The notes: generated from the sequence alone by a model not told the origin. Positions 8,007 through 17,112 are shown, counted from the first letter of the stretch. The stretch is DNA of 64,000 nt from Nocardioides pinisoli (GCF_024199985.1 NZ_JANARS010000002.1:434001-498000), one strand, 5' to 3'. Numbers and translations: made by a program.

Positions 8007-9266
8007 TCAGCGGGAGGGCGTCCGGCTCGCCAGCTCGGGCGGCGGCGCACCCGTCAGCGTGAGGTCGGTGAGCACGCGACGGGTCATGGCGAAGCCGGCG
8101 ACCAGCACAGCGACGACGAAGAAGCCGATCTCGACGCGGCTCGCACCGAAGGCGCCGGCAAGGGGACCGACGGCCACCTGCCCGATCGGCATGGCGACGA
8201 ACGAGAAGAACCCGTCGATCGCCATGATCCGCGACAGCATCGCCTCGGGCACCTTCTCCTGCACCAGCAGGTTCCAGGACAGGTCGAGCAGGCTCAGGGC
8301 GGCTCCGGCGACGGCGAACGACGCCGCCAGGAGCCAGACGCTGACGTGGGTGCCGAGCACGAGCATCGGCACGCACCACACGACGAAGGAGGCCATGATC
8401 GCCTTCATCGGCCTGGTCAGGGTCACCTTGGCGAGGAAGAAGGCGGCCACGAAGACGCCGACGGCCTGCGCCGAACCGGCCAGTCCCCAGCCCTCGCTGC
8501 CGATCGTGTCGTCGGCGATCACCGGGCCGAGCACGTTGATCCCACCGCTCACCAGCGCGTTGAAGACCAGGGCGCACGACGCTCCGGGGATGACCCAGCC
8601 CAGCTGGCGCGCGAAGGCCCAGCCGGCGGCGAAGTCGCCGATGACGCTCGCCCTGGCCTGGCTGCGGTCCCCGGGAGGCAGCCGCACGAGCACCAGCATC
8701 GACGCCGCGACGAGGTAGGTCGTCGCGTCGACGGCCAGCGCCCATCCGGGGCCGATCGTCGCCACGAGCAGGCCGGACAGGGCCGGGCCGAGGATCCCGA
8801 CCAGGCTCGTCGCCTGGCCGATGAGCAGGAACGCCGCCTTGCGCTCCTCGACGGGCAGCAGGATCGGCACCATGCCGAGGAACGCCGGATAGCTCACCGC
8901 GAACACGGTCCCCGCGACGGCCTGCAGCACGACGAGGTGCCAGATCTCGGCGTGCCCGCTGATGACGAGGAACGCCGTGAGGCTCTGGGCGACCCCCTGC
9001 ACGAGGTTGCACCCGCGCAGCACGACGGCTCGGGGGAGCCGGTCGGCGATCGCGCCGCCCAGCAGCATGAACACGACCATCGGGATGCTCGAGGCCGCCA
9101 CCACCCAGCCGAGGGCGGACGCCGAGTCGTCGATGTCGAGGACGGCGAACGCCAGCGCCAAGCCGGCCATCGACGAGCCGAGGCGGTTGACCACCTGCCC
9201 GACGAAGAAGTAGCGGAAGTTGGGGGTGGCGAGCGGCGACAGCCGCGTTCCCCCCGTCGTCCCCAC
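8007..9266 (-). CDS. MFS transporter (MFS_3 / enterobactin-exporter type)
   Basis: A 419-residue major facilitator with about 12 hydrophobic helices. NFRYFFVGQVVNRLGSSMAG at the N-terminus and GAIADRLPRAVVLRG between helices 2 and 3 (the DRxxRR-like loop) are typical of the EntS-like MFS_3 subfamily, which exports drugs, siderophores or metabolites by proton antiport. The substrate is not predictable. It starts (GTG) 11 bp after the phospholipase D-like gene on the same strand, so the two are probably co-transcribed. Confidence 0.85.
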   Translation of the reverse strand: MGTTGGTRLSPLATPNFRYFFVGQVVNRLGSSMAGLALAFAVLDIDDSASALGWVVAASSIPMVVFMLLGGAIADRLPRAVVLRGCNLVQGVAQSLTAFLVISGHAEIWHLVVLQAVAGTVFAVSYPAFLGMVPILLPVEERKAAFLLIGQATSLVGILGPALSGLLVATIGPGWALAVDATTYLVAASMLVLVRLPPGDRSQARASVIGDFAAGWAFARQLGWVIPGASCALVFNALVSGGINVLGPVIADDTIGSEGWGLAGSAQAVGVFVAAFFLAKVTLTRPMKAIMASFVVWCVPMLVLGTHVSVWLLAASFAVAGAALSLLDLSWNLLVQEKVPEAMLSRIMAIDGFFSFVAMPIGQVAVGPLAGAFGASRVEIGFFVVAVLVAGFAMTRRVLTDLTLTGAPPPELASRTPSR

Positions 9267-9277
9267 GTGTCAACCCG

Positions 9278-10522
9278 TCAGAGGAGTGGGCGCAGGGGGG
9301 CCAGGAAGCTCTCGGTGAACTTGCGGTTGAGGTCGCGCGCCTCCCACTCCGCGAGCGTGAGCTCGAGGCAGTTGGACTCGTCGGTGGTGAAGACCTCCTC
9401 CATCACCGCCGCGAAGGCGGGGTCGATGACCTCGAGGTTGATCTCGTAGTTGCCCTGCAGGCTCAGGCGGTCGATGTTGGCCGTGCCGACGGTCGACCAG
9501 CTGCCGTCGATGGTGGCGGTCTTGGCGTGCACCATGGCGTCCTTGAACCGCAGGATCCGGGCACCGGACGTGAGCAGCTGGCCGTAGTAGCCGCGGGAGA
9601 TCCAGTCGGCCACGATGTGGTTCGACTTCAGCGGCAGCAGGATCCGTACGTCGACGCCGCGGCGCGCGGCCTCCGCCAGCGCGTCGACGAAGTCCTGGTC
9701 GGGCAGGAAGTAGGCGGTCGTGAGCCAGATGTTGCGGGTCGCGCGGGCGATGGCCTCGAGGTACATGCTGCGGATGGGGAAGTTCCACTGTCGCGGGATG
9801 TTCTTGTGCACCCGGATCTGCGGGTCCCACTCGGACGCCGTCTCGACGAGCAACGGGCGGTCGTTGCGACGCAGCCGGTGGTGGCGGTTGAGGTTCCAGA
9901 AGTCGGCGAACGCCCGCTTGAGGTCCCACACGCCGGGCCCGGTGATCCGGACGTGCGTGTCACGCCACTCGGTCGCGTAGGCCGAGCCGATGTTGTAGCC
10001 GCCGAGGAAGGCGACCTCCTCGTCGACGACCAGCATCTTGCGGTGGTTGCGGCCGTAGCGGCGCAGGTCCCAGACGCGGAAACCGGCCGTCCAGACCGGG
10101 TAGCGCAGCACCTTCAGCGACGGCGGGAAGCGCTTGAACGCGGGCGAGACCACCATGTTGGCGAAGCCGTCGTAGATGCAGTGCACGTCGACCCCGCGGT
10201 CGGCGGCGGCGGCGAGGGCGGTCTTGAACTTCCACCCGATGTCGTCGCCCTTCCAGATGTAGGTCTCGAAGAGGATCTGCTTCTTCGCCCCGTCGATCGC
10301 GGCGAGCATGTCGTCGTAGAGGTCGCGGCCGAAGGTGTAGGTCGTGATCTCGCCGTCCCCGACCGGCACCGTGCCCGGACCGGTCACGGGGAAGGGTTTG
10401 GGTCGCTTGCCGCGCCGGCGGTAGGAGTCGACGAGCGAGAGCGCCACGGCCACCGTGAGCTGGAGACCGACGAGCCCGAGCAGGGTGCGCCGGACGGCGG
10501 TCAGCGTGCGGGCGACGGTCAC
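9278..10522 (-). CDS. Phospholipase D-like protein / cardiolipin synthase
   Basis: A 414-residue membrane-anchored PLD-superfamily protein. One N-terminal hydrophobic helix (about residues 8-30) precedes two phosphotransfer domains, each with an HKD motif: NHRKMLVVDE in the first half and VHAKTATIDG in the second. The usual activity is joining two phosphatidylglycerol molecules, or a phosphatidyl donor and glycerol, into cardiolipin at the inner face of the membrane. FETYIWKGDDIG upstream of the first HKD is typical of ClsA/ClsB-like enzymes. The GTG start has TAGATT as -10 with a 6-nt spacer. Likely first gene of a two-gene unit with the MFS exporter. Confidence 0.88.
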   Translation of the reverse strand: MTVARTLTAVRRTLLGLVGLQLTVAVALSLVDSYRRRGKRPKPFPVTGPGTVPVGDGEITTYTFGRDLYDDMLAAIDGAKKQILFETYIWKGDDIGWKFKTALAAAADRGVDVHCIYDGFANMVVSPAFKRFPPSLKVLRYPVWTAGFRVWDLRRYGRNHRKMLVVDEEVAFLGGYNIGSAYATEWRDTHVRITGPGVWDLKRAFADFWNLNRHHRLRRNDRPLLVETASEWDPQIRVHKNIPRQWNFPIRSMYLEAIARATRNIWLTTAYFLPDQDFVDALAEAARRGVDVRILLPLKSNHIVADWISRGYYGQLLTSGARILRFKDAMVHAKTATIDGSWSTVGTANIDRLSLQGNYEINLEVIDPAFAAVMEEVFTTDESNCLELTLAEWEARDLNRKFTESFLAPLRPLL

Positions 10523-10528
10523 GGGGTC

Positions 10529-10534
10529 AATCTA
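10529..10534 (-). promoter_or_regulatory. -10 hexamer of the phospholipase D-like gene
   Basis: TAGATT on the minus strand, 6 nt before the GTG at 10522, so the transcript would begin at or next to the start codon. Confidence 0.5.
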
Positions 10535-10583
10535 GCGACGGCCCCCAGTCGGGGTGACCGCGGCAGGCTGGCAGCATGCGGGG

Positions 10584-11168
10584 ATGCGCCGCCTCGTCTA
10601 CATGGTCGCCGTCACGCTCGACGGGTTCATCGCCGCACCCGAGGGCGGTGACCCGAGCGGCTCGGAGTTCCTGCCCGTCACGCCCGACCTCGTCGAGCAC
10701 CTCGTGACGACCTGGCCCGAGACGCTCCCGGGGCCCGCCCGCGAGGCGATGGGGATCACCGGTCCGGGCGCCCACTTCGACACCGTGGTGGAGGGCAGGG
10801 CGTCGTACGACGTCGGGCTGGCGGCAGGGATCACCGACGCCTACCCGCACCTGCGCCACCTCGTCGTCTCCCGGTCGCTCGCCGGGCGGACCGACCTGCC
10901 TGTCGAGGTCGTCGCCGGCGACCCGCTCGACCGGGTCCGCGAGCTGAAGGCCGAGGACGGGCTCGACGTGTGGCTCGTCGGAGGCGGCACCCTCGCCCAC
11001 GCGCTGCTGCCCGAGATCGACCGGCTCGTCCTCAAGGTCAACCCCTCGGTCATCGGCGACGGGAGGCGGCTCTTCGCGGGCCCCTTCGCCCACGCGCGCT
11101 TCGAGCCCGTCGACCAGGTGGACCTCCCGGGTGGGGTCCGCGTCGTCACGCTCGATCGCGTGCGCTGA
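10584..11168 (+). CDS. Dihydrofolate reductase family protein (RibD C-terminal type)
   Basis: A 194-residue protein with the RibD-C/DHFR-like Rossmann fold: RRLVYMVAVTLDGFIAAPEG at the N-terminus, YDVGLAAG and LRHLVVSRS in the middle, and VWLVGGGTLAHALLPEIDRL as the NADPH-binding GGG segment. Proteins of this family are NADPH-dependent reductases, often of unknown substrate; it is neither a stand-alone RibD nor a canonical FolA. The ATG at 10584 is preferred over an upstream in-frame start because CAGCAT plus a 6-nt spacer precedes it and similarity begins there. It is convergent with the next gene (8 bp apart). Confidence 0.85.
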   Translation: MRRLVYMVAVTLDGFIAAPEGGDPSGSEFLPVTPDLVEHLVTTWPETLPGPAREAMGITGPGAHFDTVVEGRASYDVGLAAGITDAYPHLRHLVVSRSLAGRTDLPVEVVAGDPLDRVRELKAEDGLDVWLVGGGTLAHALLPEIDRLVLKVNPSVIGDGRRLFAGPFAHARFEPVDQVDLPGGVRVVTLDRVR

Positions 11169-11176
11169 GCGAGGGC

Positions 11177-11983
11177 TCAGGCCAGCCCGAGCGCGGCGTA
11201 GCGGCCGACGTCGCACGGGACGTCGGACAGCACCCGGAACAGCGCAGCCCGCAGCATGGCCTGCCGCTCCGGGCCCGCGCGCCAGTCGTCGAGCGCCTCG
11301 GTCGGGGCTCCGTGCCACAGCACGGCGTCGAGGACGCACACGGCCTCGGCCCACAGCGGCGAGCGCCAGGCCGGGGAGAGGTCGATGACGAAGGGGACGC
11401 CGACAGCGTCGAGCAGGACGTTGCCCGCGAGGTCGGCGTGGACCAGGTGCTCGCGGCCCAGGTCGGTGCCGTCGAGCCCGGCGACCAGCGTCGCGACGAG
11501 CCCGGCGAGGCCCGGCTCGGGCCGGTCCGCGGCCGCCGCGATCGCGCGGTCGGCGTCGTGTGCCTGCCGGTCGGCCCGTGCCCACTGGTCGGTGCGGGCG
11601 TCGAGGCCCGCCGGCCGCTCCGGGACGGCGCTCGCGAGGTGGGCGTGCAGGAGGTGGGCGGTGGCGCGCAGGGTCGCGAGGTCCCGGCAGGGCGTCGTAC
11701 CGGGCTCGAAGCGGGTGGCCGACCACCCCTCGACGACGAGGCTCCCGTCCCTCGCCGGCACGGGCAGCGCGAGGCGGAGCGATCGCGGGGTCAGCTCGTC
11801 GAGGCGGACGGCGAGACGGGCCTGGACCGGGGCGAGCCAGCCCTCCGACGCGTCGTGGCCGGGCGACAGGGCGAGGTCGCCGGCACGCCAGGTCGTGCCG
11901 CGGCCACCCGGGAGGGGCTCGAGCACCCCTTCGGCCACGAAGAGGTCGAGCACGCGGTCGGGCGGCTGGGACGACTGGGGCAC
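11177..11983 (-). CDS. TIGR02569-like actinobacterial protein (kinase-like fold)
   Basis: A 268-residue protein that I recognise as resembling the actinobacterial TIGR02569 family. HADLAGNVLLD and PFVIDLSPAWR recall the catalytic loop (H.D....N) and metal-binding segment of aminoglycoside phosphotransferase-like kinases, but the N-terminal ATP-binding glycine loop is not evident. Function is unknown. The GTG start is preceded by TACGCT with a 6-nt spacer. The promoter adjoins a long inverted repeat located at 12003-12087. Confidence 0.7.
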   Translation of the reverse strand: MPQSSQPPDRVLDLFVAEGVLEPLPGGRGTTWRAGDLALSPGHDASEGWLAPVQARLAVRLDELTPRSLRLALPVPARDGSLVVEGWSATRFEPGTTPCRDLATLRATAHLLHAHLASAVPERPAGLDARTDQWARADRQAHDADRAIAAAADRPEPGLAGLVATLVAGLDGTDLGREHLVHADLAGNVLLDAVGVPFVIDLSPAWRSPLWAEAVCVLDAVLWHGAPTEALDDWRAGPERQAMLRAALFRVLSDVPCDVGRYAALGLA

Positions 11984-12002
11984 CGCACGAGCGTAGGACC
12001 GG

Positions 12003-12087
12003 CGTGTCGGACGACCAGAACCTGGTGCCGCCCGACGGGCTGGGCGTGGCGAGGGCGCCGTCGGCCGACTTCTGGTCGTCCGACGCG
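12003..12087. repeat. Inverted repeat with 15-bp perfect arms between two minus-strand genes
   Basis: gtcggacgaccagaa (12006-12020) is matched perfectly by ttctggtcgtccgac (12070-12084), and pairing extends to 18 bp with one wobble. The 49-bp spacer is GC-rich and can fold further. It lies directly after the stop of the PH-like membrane gene and before the promoter of the TIGR02569-like gene, so it may terminate the first and insulate the second. The 112-bp gap holds no gene. Confidence 0.6.
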
Positions 12088-12095
12088 CCGCAGGC

Positions 12096-12608
12096 TCACG
12101 AGGAGCGGGCGGCGATGACGGCCTGCATCCGCTCGATCTCCTCGTCGGGGAAGAGCTCGCCCGGCCAGACGAGCGAGACCGGGGAGCCGACCTGGCGGAT
12201 GTGGACCCACCCGCCGACCCGCTCGACGTGCACCAGCCCGTCGTACGACAGCTCGTGGCGCGCCAGCGGTCCGCGCAGCTCGACGGTCGACGGGCTGAAG
12301 CGGGAGGTCAGCTCGGTGCCCGGGGAGAGACGGGCGCCGAAGCGGCGCCGCGTCAGCCACCGACCGACCAGGACGCCGATCGTGAGCGCACAGCCGACGA
12401 GCACCCCCGCGTACGCCAGGGCCCACAGCACCCGCGCCAGGGGACCGAGACCGTCCTCCAGCGAGGCCCACATGAGGACCCCGGCGAGGAGCCACAGCGC
12501 GACGAACACGCCGCGGCGCCGCCGGAGGTTGCCACGGGCGAAGCTGCGGGCGGCCTCGGCGGCCGAGGTCGGGGAGGCCACCCACCGGTGGGTCACCGCA
12601 TCGTCCAT
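12096..12608 (-). CDS. Small two-helix membrane protein with YcxB-like C-terminal domain
   Basis: A 170-residue protein with two closely spaced transmembrane helices (about residues 33-53 and 60-83) followed by a cytosolic beta-rich domain. This is the layout of YcxB-like proteins: FSPSTVELRGPLARHELSYDGL and VHIRQVGSPVSLVWPGELF resemble the conserved end. Function is unknown. The frame can start at GTG 12623, but ATG 12608 is preceded by TTGAAT with a 6-nt spacer and is preferred. Confidence 0.65.
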   Translation of the reverse strand: MDDAVTHRWVASPTSAAEAARSFARGNLRRRRGVFVALWLLAGVLMWASLEDGLGPLARVLWALAYAGVLVGCALTIGVLVGRWLTRRRFGARLSPGTELTSRFSPSTVELRGPLARHELSYDGLVHVERVGGWVHIRQVGSPVSLVWPGELFPDEEIERMQAVIAARSS

Positions 12609-12676
12609 GGGTCCATTCAACACGGCCGCGGGCCCGCGCGAGGCTGAACCGGAAGGCCGTTGTCGGTGGCCACGCG

Positions 12677-12682
12677 TAGGCT
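12677..12682 (+). promoter_or_regulatory. -10 hexamer of uvrB
   Basis: TAGGCT, 6 nt before the ATG at 12689. No LexA-like box is visible upstream, unlike uvrA. Confidence 0.5.
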
Positions 12683-12688
12683 CGACGC

Positions 12689-14818
12689 ATGCGTCCAGTC
12701 ACCGATCTCCAGCGCCGGGTGGCCCCCTTCAAGGTGGTGTCCGACTACGAGCCCTCAGGCGACCAGCCGGCCGCGATCAAGGACATCGTCGGCCGCATCC
12801 AGGGCGGCGAGAAGGACGTGGTCCTTCTCGGCGCGACCGGCACCGGCAAGACCGCCACGGTCGCCTGGGTGGCCGAGCAGCTCCAGCGTCCCGTCCTGGT
12901 GCTCCAGCCCAACAAGACCCTGGCCGCCCAGTTCGCCAACGAGCTGCGCCAGCTCTTCCCCGACAACGCGGTCGAGTACTTCGTCTCCTACTACGACTAC
13001 TACCAGCCCGAGGCCTACGTCCCCCAGACCGACACCTACATCGAGAAGGACTCCTCGATCAACGAGGAGGTCGAGCGGCTGCGGCACAGCGCCACCAACA
13101 GCCTGCTCACCCGCCGCGACACGATCGTGGTCTCGACGGTGTCGTGCATCTACGGCCTCGGCACCCCCCAGGAGTACGTCGACCGGATGCTGCGGCTCAA
13201 GGTCGGCGAGGAGCACGACCGCGACTCGGTGCTCCGCCGGCTCGTGGAGATCCAGTACACCCGCAACGACATGTCCTTCACCCGCGGCACGTTCCGGGTG
13301 CGCGGCGACACCCTCGAGATCTTCCCGGTCTACGAGGAGCTCGCGATCCGCATCGAGTTCTTCGGCGACGAGATCGAGCGGCTGATGACGCTCCACCCGA
13401 TCACGGGCGAGGTCATCTCCGAGGACACCGAGCTGCACGTCTTCCCCGCCACCCACTACGTCGCCGGTCCCGAGCGGATGGAGCGGGCGATCAAGGGCAT
13501 CGAGCTCGAGCTCGACGACCAGCTCGCGGCCTTCGAGAAGCAGGGCAAGCTGCTCGAGGCGCAGCGGCTGCGGATGCGCACGACCTACGACGTCGAGATG
13601 ATGCGGCAGGTCGGCTCCTGCTCCGGCATCGAGAACTACTCGATGCACATGGACGGCCGCAAGCCCGGCAGCGCGCCCAACACGCTCCTCGACTACTTCC
13701 CGGAGGACTTCGTCCTCGTCGTCGACGAGTCCCACGTCGCCGTGCCCCAGATCGGCGGCATGTACGAGGGCGACATGTCGCGCAAGCGCAACCTCGTGGA
13801 CCACGGCTTCCGGCTGCCGAGCGCGATGGACAACCGCCCGCTGCGGTGGGAGGAGTTCGTCGACCGGATCGGCCAGACCGTCTACCTGTCCGCGACCCCC
13901 GGCAACTACGAGCTCGACCGTGTCGGCGGGGTCGACAACACCGTCCAGCAGATCATCCGGCCGACCGGCCTCGTCGACCCCGAGGTCGTGGTCAAGCCGA
14001 CCAAGGGCCAGATCGATGACCTGATCCACGAGATCCGCACGCGCGCCGACAAGAACGAGCGGGTGCTGGTCACGACGCTGACCAAGAAGATGTCCGAGGA
14101 CCTCACCGACTACCTCCTCGACGCCGGCATCCGCACCCGCTACCTCCACTCCGAGGTCGACACGCTGCGGCGCATCGAGCTGCTGCGCGAGCTGCGGATG
14201 GGGGAGTACGACGTGCTCGTCGGCATCAACCTGCTCCGTGAGGGCCTCGACCTGCCCGAGGTGTCGCTGGTGGCGATCCTCGACGCCGACAAGGAGGGCT
14301 TCCTGCGCTCCGACAAGTCGCTCATCCAGACGATCGGTCGCGCGGCGCGCAACGTGTCGGGCCAGGTCCACATGTACGCCGACAAGATCACGCCGTCGAT
14401 GGAGGCCGCGATCGGCGAGACCAACCGTCGTCGCGCCATCCAGGTCGCCTACAACAAGGAGCGGGGGATCGACCCGCAGCCGCTGCGCAAGAAGATCGCC
14501 GACATCACCGAGATGCTCGCCCGCGAGGACGAGACGACCCAGGAGCTGCTGAAGACCTGGGCCGACGTCGGGCAGAAGGGTCGCGCCGGTGGCGTGAAGG
14601 CCGGCAAGTCGCCGACGCCCGCGTTGTCGAAGATCCACAACGAGGCGCCCGACACCGCCGGCATCCCGAGCAGCGACCTCGCCGAGCTCATCCAGGAGCT
14701 GACCGAGCAGATGAAGCACGCCGCCGCGGAGCTCCAGTTCGAGGTGGCGGCCCGCCTGCGCGACGAGGTCAACGACCTCAAGAAGGAGCTCCGCCAGATG
14801 ATGGAGGCGACGAAGTGA
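12689..14818 (+). CDS. uvrB: Excinuclease ABC subunit B (UvrB)
   Basis: A 709-residue DNA damage-verifying helicase of nucleotide excision repair. UvrA loads it onto lesions; its beta-hairpin clamps one strand and it then recruits UvrC for dual incision. Visible: Walker A GATGTGKT at residues 48-55, the beta-hairpin region [20 protein letters not shown], the DEAH-type [11 protein letters not shown], helicase motifs V-VI ([13 protein letters not shown] and QTIGRAARN) and a C-terminal UVR motif (about 672-705) that binds UvrC. Length is normal, with a small insert rich in Gly and Lys before the UVR motif. Monocistronic and apparently leaderless. Confidence 0.98.
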   Translation: MRPVTDLQRRVAPFKVVSDYEPSGDQPAAIKDIVGRIQGGEKDVVLLGATGTGKTATVAWVAEQLQRPVLVLQPNKTLAAQFANELRQLFPDNAVEYFVSYYDYYQPEAYVPQTDTYIEKDSSINEEVERLRHSATNSLLTRRDTIVVSTVSCIYGLGTPQEYVDRMLRLKVGEEHDRDSVLRRLVEIQYTRNDMSFTRGTFRVRGDTLEIFPVYEELAIRIEFFGDEIERLMTLHPITGEVISEDTELHVFPATHYVAGPERMERAIKGIELELDDQLAAFEKQGKLLEAQRLRMRTTYDVEMMRQVGSCSGIENYSMHMDGRKPGSAPNTLLDYFPEDFVLVVDESHVAVPQIGGMYEGDMSRKRNLVDHGFRLPSAMDNRPLRWEEFVDRIGQTVYLSATPGNYELDRVGGVDNTVQQIIRPTGLVDPEVVVKPTKGQIDDLIHEIRTRADKNERVLVTTLTKKMSEDLTDYLLDAGIRTRYLHSEVDTLRRIELLRELRMGEYDVLVGINLLREGLDLPEVSLVAILDADKEGFLRSDKSLIQTIGRAARNVSGQVHMYADKITPSMEAAIGETNRRRAIQVAYNKERGIDPQPLRKKIADITEMLAREDETTQELLKTWADVGQKGRAGGVKAGKSPTPALSKIHNEAPDTAGIPSSDLAELIQELTEQMKHAAAELQFEVAARLRDEVNDLKKELRQMMEATK

Positions 14819-14821
14819 GGA

Positions 14822-14858
14822 GGGGGCGCTGAGCGAGGAACGAGCTCAGGGCGTCCCC
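14822..14858 (+). terminator. Hairpin downstream of uvrB
   Basis: A stem of gcgctgagc against gctcagggc (8 of 9 pairs, 9-nt loop), extendable with bulges to the flanking G and C runs. It begins a few bases after the uvrB stop. There is no T-tract, so termination is only likely. It is followed by gcgagcgaagcgagcgc, a short palindromic filler before the convergent gene. Confidence 0.4.
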
Positions 14859-14911
14859 GACGAGCGAGGAGTTGTGCGAGCGAAGCGAGCGCCGGCCACC
14901 AGGTAAGGGCC

Positions 14912-15436
14912 TCAGCCCTCGCCCTCGCGCCGGCCGAGCTCCTTGCGGTGCTTCTTCTCCAGCCGTCGGGCGTGCTCGTCGACGATGTCGCGCTTGTTGA
15001 CGACGACGCGCACCAGGTTCATCAGGGCGAAGCCCACCGGGAACAGCGGCCAGGGGAACTCGCCCCACATCGTGACCGCCCAGATCGTCCACAGCAGCAC
15101 GGAGAGGCCGACGAAGCCGAGCAGCGCCTCACGCCGGTCGGCCTCCCACTTCCGGACCGCCTGCGCGTGGAAGTCGTCGGCGCTGGGTTGCGATGGCCGG
15201 GCGACGGGGAGGTCCTCCACGAGCGGCACGAGGTCGCCGAGCGTCCGGCTGGTGAGGGCTGCCTCGGTCCGCTCGTCGTACTCGGCACGCGTGAGACGTC
15301 CCTCGGCGAAGGCGTCCACGAGCACGGACTCGATGACGGCGCGGTCGCGGTCCGACGCGCGCATCGCCGCGTTGACGGCCTTGCGCGGGTCGTGGTCGAA
15401 CTGCCTCCACACGTCCATGCCTCCCACGTCGTCCAT
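14912..15436 (-). CDS. DUF1707 / 2TM domain membrane protein
   Basis: A 174-residue protein. The N-terminal part contains the DUF1707 (SHOCT-like) helical motif MRASDRDRAVIESVLVDAFA followed by EGRLTRAEYDERTEAA (about residues 26-62). The C-terminal part has two transmembrane helices (about 105-122 and 127-145) in a 2TM arrangement and a basic tail. Such proteins are common in actinobacteria and uncharacterised. Start choice is uncertain: TACCAT, a possible -10, covers the ATG at 15436, and the GTG at 15427 lies 7 nt after it, so translation may begin there. Confidence 0.8.
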   Translation of the reverse strand: MDDVGGMDVWRQFDHDPRKAVNAAMRASDRDRAVIESVLVDAFAEGRLTRAEYDERTEAALTSRTLGDLVPLVEDLPVARPSQPSADDFHAQAVRKWEADRREALLGFVGLSVLLWTIWAVTMWGEFPWPLFPVGFALMNLVRVVVNKRDIVDEHARRLEKKHRKELGRREGEG

Positions 15437-15491
15437 GGTAGGCAGGCCACCCGTCAGGGGGTGGGTGCTGGCCCGGTCGTGCGTCGCTCGC

Positions 15492-15497
15492 TAGGTT
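15492..15497 (+). promoter_or_regulatory. -10 hexamer of the hemerythrin gene
   Basis: TAGGTT, 6 nt before the ATG at 15504; a leaderless transcript is expected. Confidence 0.5.
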
Positions 15498-15503
15498 CGC
15501 GCC

Positions 15504-16055
15504 ATGAGCACTCCCATCGACCTCGGCCGCCCCGTCTCCGGTGACGTCATCGACCTGATCCTCGAGGACCACCGGCGCTTCGAGGCCCTCATGCGCCAGC
15601 TCCGCGACAGCACCTCCGACCGCGACGCCGTGCGCAAGGCGCTCTCCGCCCTCCACGTCGCCCACGCGGAGGCGGAGGAGAAGCACGTCTACCCCAAGCT
15701 GCGCAGCAAGGACGCGATCACCGAGCACGAGGCCGAGCACGGTGAGGAGGAGCACGCCGAGGGCCACGAGGCGATGCTGAAGGTGCTGGAGCTCGCGGGC
15801 ACCGACACCCAGGCCTTCGACGACGCAGTGGAGGAGCTCGCGACCGCGCTCAACCACCACCTCACCGAGGAGGAGCTCACGATCCTCAACCCGGCCCGCG
15901 AGGAGGTCAGCGAGAAGATCCGCGCCGAGCTGGGCGAGGCGTTCGCCACCGAGCGCAACAAGCAGCTCGACGCCGACTGCGGCAGCATCGACAACGTCCG
16001 CCGGATCGTGCGGGAGGCCGAGAAGGAGGGCCTCCTCGACGAGGACGAGGACTGA
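15504..16055 (+). CDS. Hemerythrin HHE-domain protein
   Basis: A 183-residue acidic, helical protein with the ligands of a di-iron hemerythrin-like four-helix bundle: ILEDHRRFEALM (first His), HVAHAEAEEKHVYPKL (H..E...H), HEAEHGEEEHAEGHEAM and NHHLTEEELTIL. HHE proteins bind oxygen or nitric oxide, or sense iron and redox state. The C-terminal 55 residues are an extra charged extension outside the bundle. Cytosolic and monocistronic. Confidence 0.88.
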   Translation: MSTPIDLGRPVSGDVIDLILEDHRRFEALMRQLRDSTSDRDAVRKALSALHVAHAEAEEKHVYPKLRSKDAITEHEAEHGEEEHAEGHEAMLKVLELAGTDTQAFDDAVEELATALNHHLTEEELTILNPAREEVSEKIRAELGEAFATERNKQLDADCGSIDNVRRIVREAEKEGLLDEDED

Positions 16056-16088
16056 CCGAGTCCGAGGGGTCGGACAGGAGGCGGCCGG

Positions 16089-16478
16089 GTGGACGTGACG
16101 CACATGGAAGCGGTGTGCGCCGGACTCCCGGGCGCCTGGCCCGACAACCCCTGGGGCCACGAGCACCCGGTCTACAAGGTCGGCCCGGGTGACCGAGGCA
16201 AGATCTTCGCCTTCCTCGGGGCGACGACCGTCGGGGTCAAGGCCGGCGCGACGCGCGAGGTGGCCGACGAGTGGCTGCACCGCTACCCCGACGACGCCGG
16301 CGTGATGGCCTACATCGGCCGGTCCGGGTGGAACGACCTGGCACTGGCCGGCGCCATCCCGGACGACGAGCTGGTCGAGGCCGTCGAGGAGTCCTACCGG
16401 CTGGTGGTCTCGAAGCTGCCGAGACGCGACCGGCCGGAGGGCTGGGAGGGCGTCAGCGGCGGTGGCGCATCATCGTGA
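16089..16478 (+). CDS. MmcQ/YjbR family DNA-binding protein
   Basis: A 129-residue single-domain protein of the MmcQ/YjbR (DUF419) family with a double-wing fold: LPGAWPDNPWGHEHPVYKVG at the start, KIFAFLGATTVGVKAG in the middle, and SGWNDLALAGAIPDDELVEAVEESYRLVVSKLP at the end. DNA binding was suggested for the family by structure; the physiological role is unknown. The GTG at 16089 is supported by an AGGAGG 7 nt upstream, better than the ATG at 16104. The last 26 bp overlap the convergent ion channel gene. Confidence 0.85.
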   Translation: MDVTHMEAVCAGLPGAWPDNPWGHEHPVYKVGPGDRGKIFAFLGATTVGVKAGATREVADEWLHRYPDDAGVMAYIGRSGWNDLALAGAIPDDELVEAVEESYRLVVSKLPRRDRPEGWEGVSGGGASS

Positions 16479-17112
16479 GGCCGACCATCCTCGACACCAC
16501 CATCGCGACGTAGAACACCCCGACCATCATCTCGACCATGACGACCGAGCGGGCCTGCTCGCCGACGGCGACGATGTCCGACAGGCCCACGCTGGTGAGC
16601 GTCGAGAAGGACAGGTAGAGCAACTCGAACCACGACTGGTCGAATCCCGACGCGTTGGTGAAGGACTCGGGCCAGACGACCTGCACGACCGCGAACACGT
16701 GCGCGAACCCCCACGCCACCACGGTGAACGCCGCCCCGGTGGCGTAGTACTCGTCGGTGGTGACCTCGTCGTCGTGGAACAGGTAGCGCAGCATCGCGTA
16801 GGACACGTAGAAGTAGAACGGCGCGTGCAGCAGGCCCGAGACCAGGACGACCTGGTCGGTGTCCGGGAAGACGGCCTCCAGCAGCGTGAACACGATCGTC
16901 GGGGCGCCGAGGAAGAAGACGACGCGGCTCACGTGCGGCGTACGCCGGACCGCGAGCACCGCGGACCCGACGGCGAGCATCCCGATGACGCCCAGGAGCG
17001 CGCCACCGATCCGCGACCCCCCGAGGAACGGCCACGCGAGCACCTGGAGCAGCTGCGCGGCGAGCAGCATCGCGGACGGGTGCGCGGTCACCTGGCGAAG
17101 TGGTCTGCTCAC
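16453..17112 (-). CDS. Small ion-channel protein with variant selectivity filter
   Basis: A 219-residue membrane protein with about six hydrophobic segments. The last pair flanks a pore loop: FELLYLSFSTLTSVGLSDI at residues 162-180 is laid out like the potassium-channel filter (T.TTVGYGD), but the signature reads SVGLSD, so the GYG triplet is replaced by GLS. The helix after the pore (VVMVEMMVGVFYVAMVVSRMVGL) is typical of Ion_trans_2 channels. Ion selectivity cannot be inferred. The GTG at 17112 is the likely start (TAGACT 8 nt upstream), because the longer frame would run through the divergent gene at 17179. Confidence 0.8.
   Translation of the reverse strand: MSRPLRQVTAHPSAMLLAAQLLQVLAWPFLGGSRIGGALLGVIGMLAVGSAVLAVRRTPHVSRVVFFLGAPTIVFTLLEAVFPDTDQVVLVSGLLHAPFYFYVSYAMLRYLFHDDEVTTDEYYATGAAFTVVAWGFAHVFAVVQVVWPESFTNASGFDQSWFELLYLSFSTLTSVGLSDIVAVGEQARSVVMVEMMVGVFYVAMVVSRMVGLTMMRHRR

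Noticed and set aside
7725..9449. A 574-codon plus-strand frame antisense to the MFS gene.
   Set aside because: The minus strand holds a clean 12-helix transporter; the plus frame is a shadow with D/H/R-rich low complexity.
12755..14719. A 654-codon minus-strand frame opposite uvrB.
   Set aside because: Antisense to a complete UvrB.
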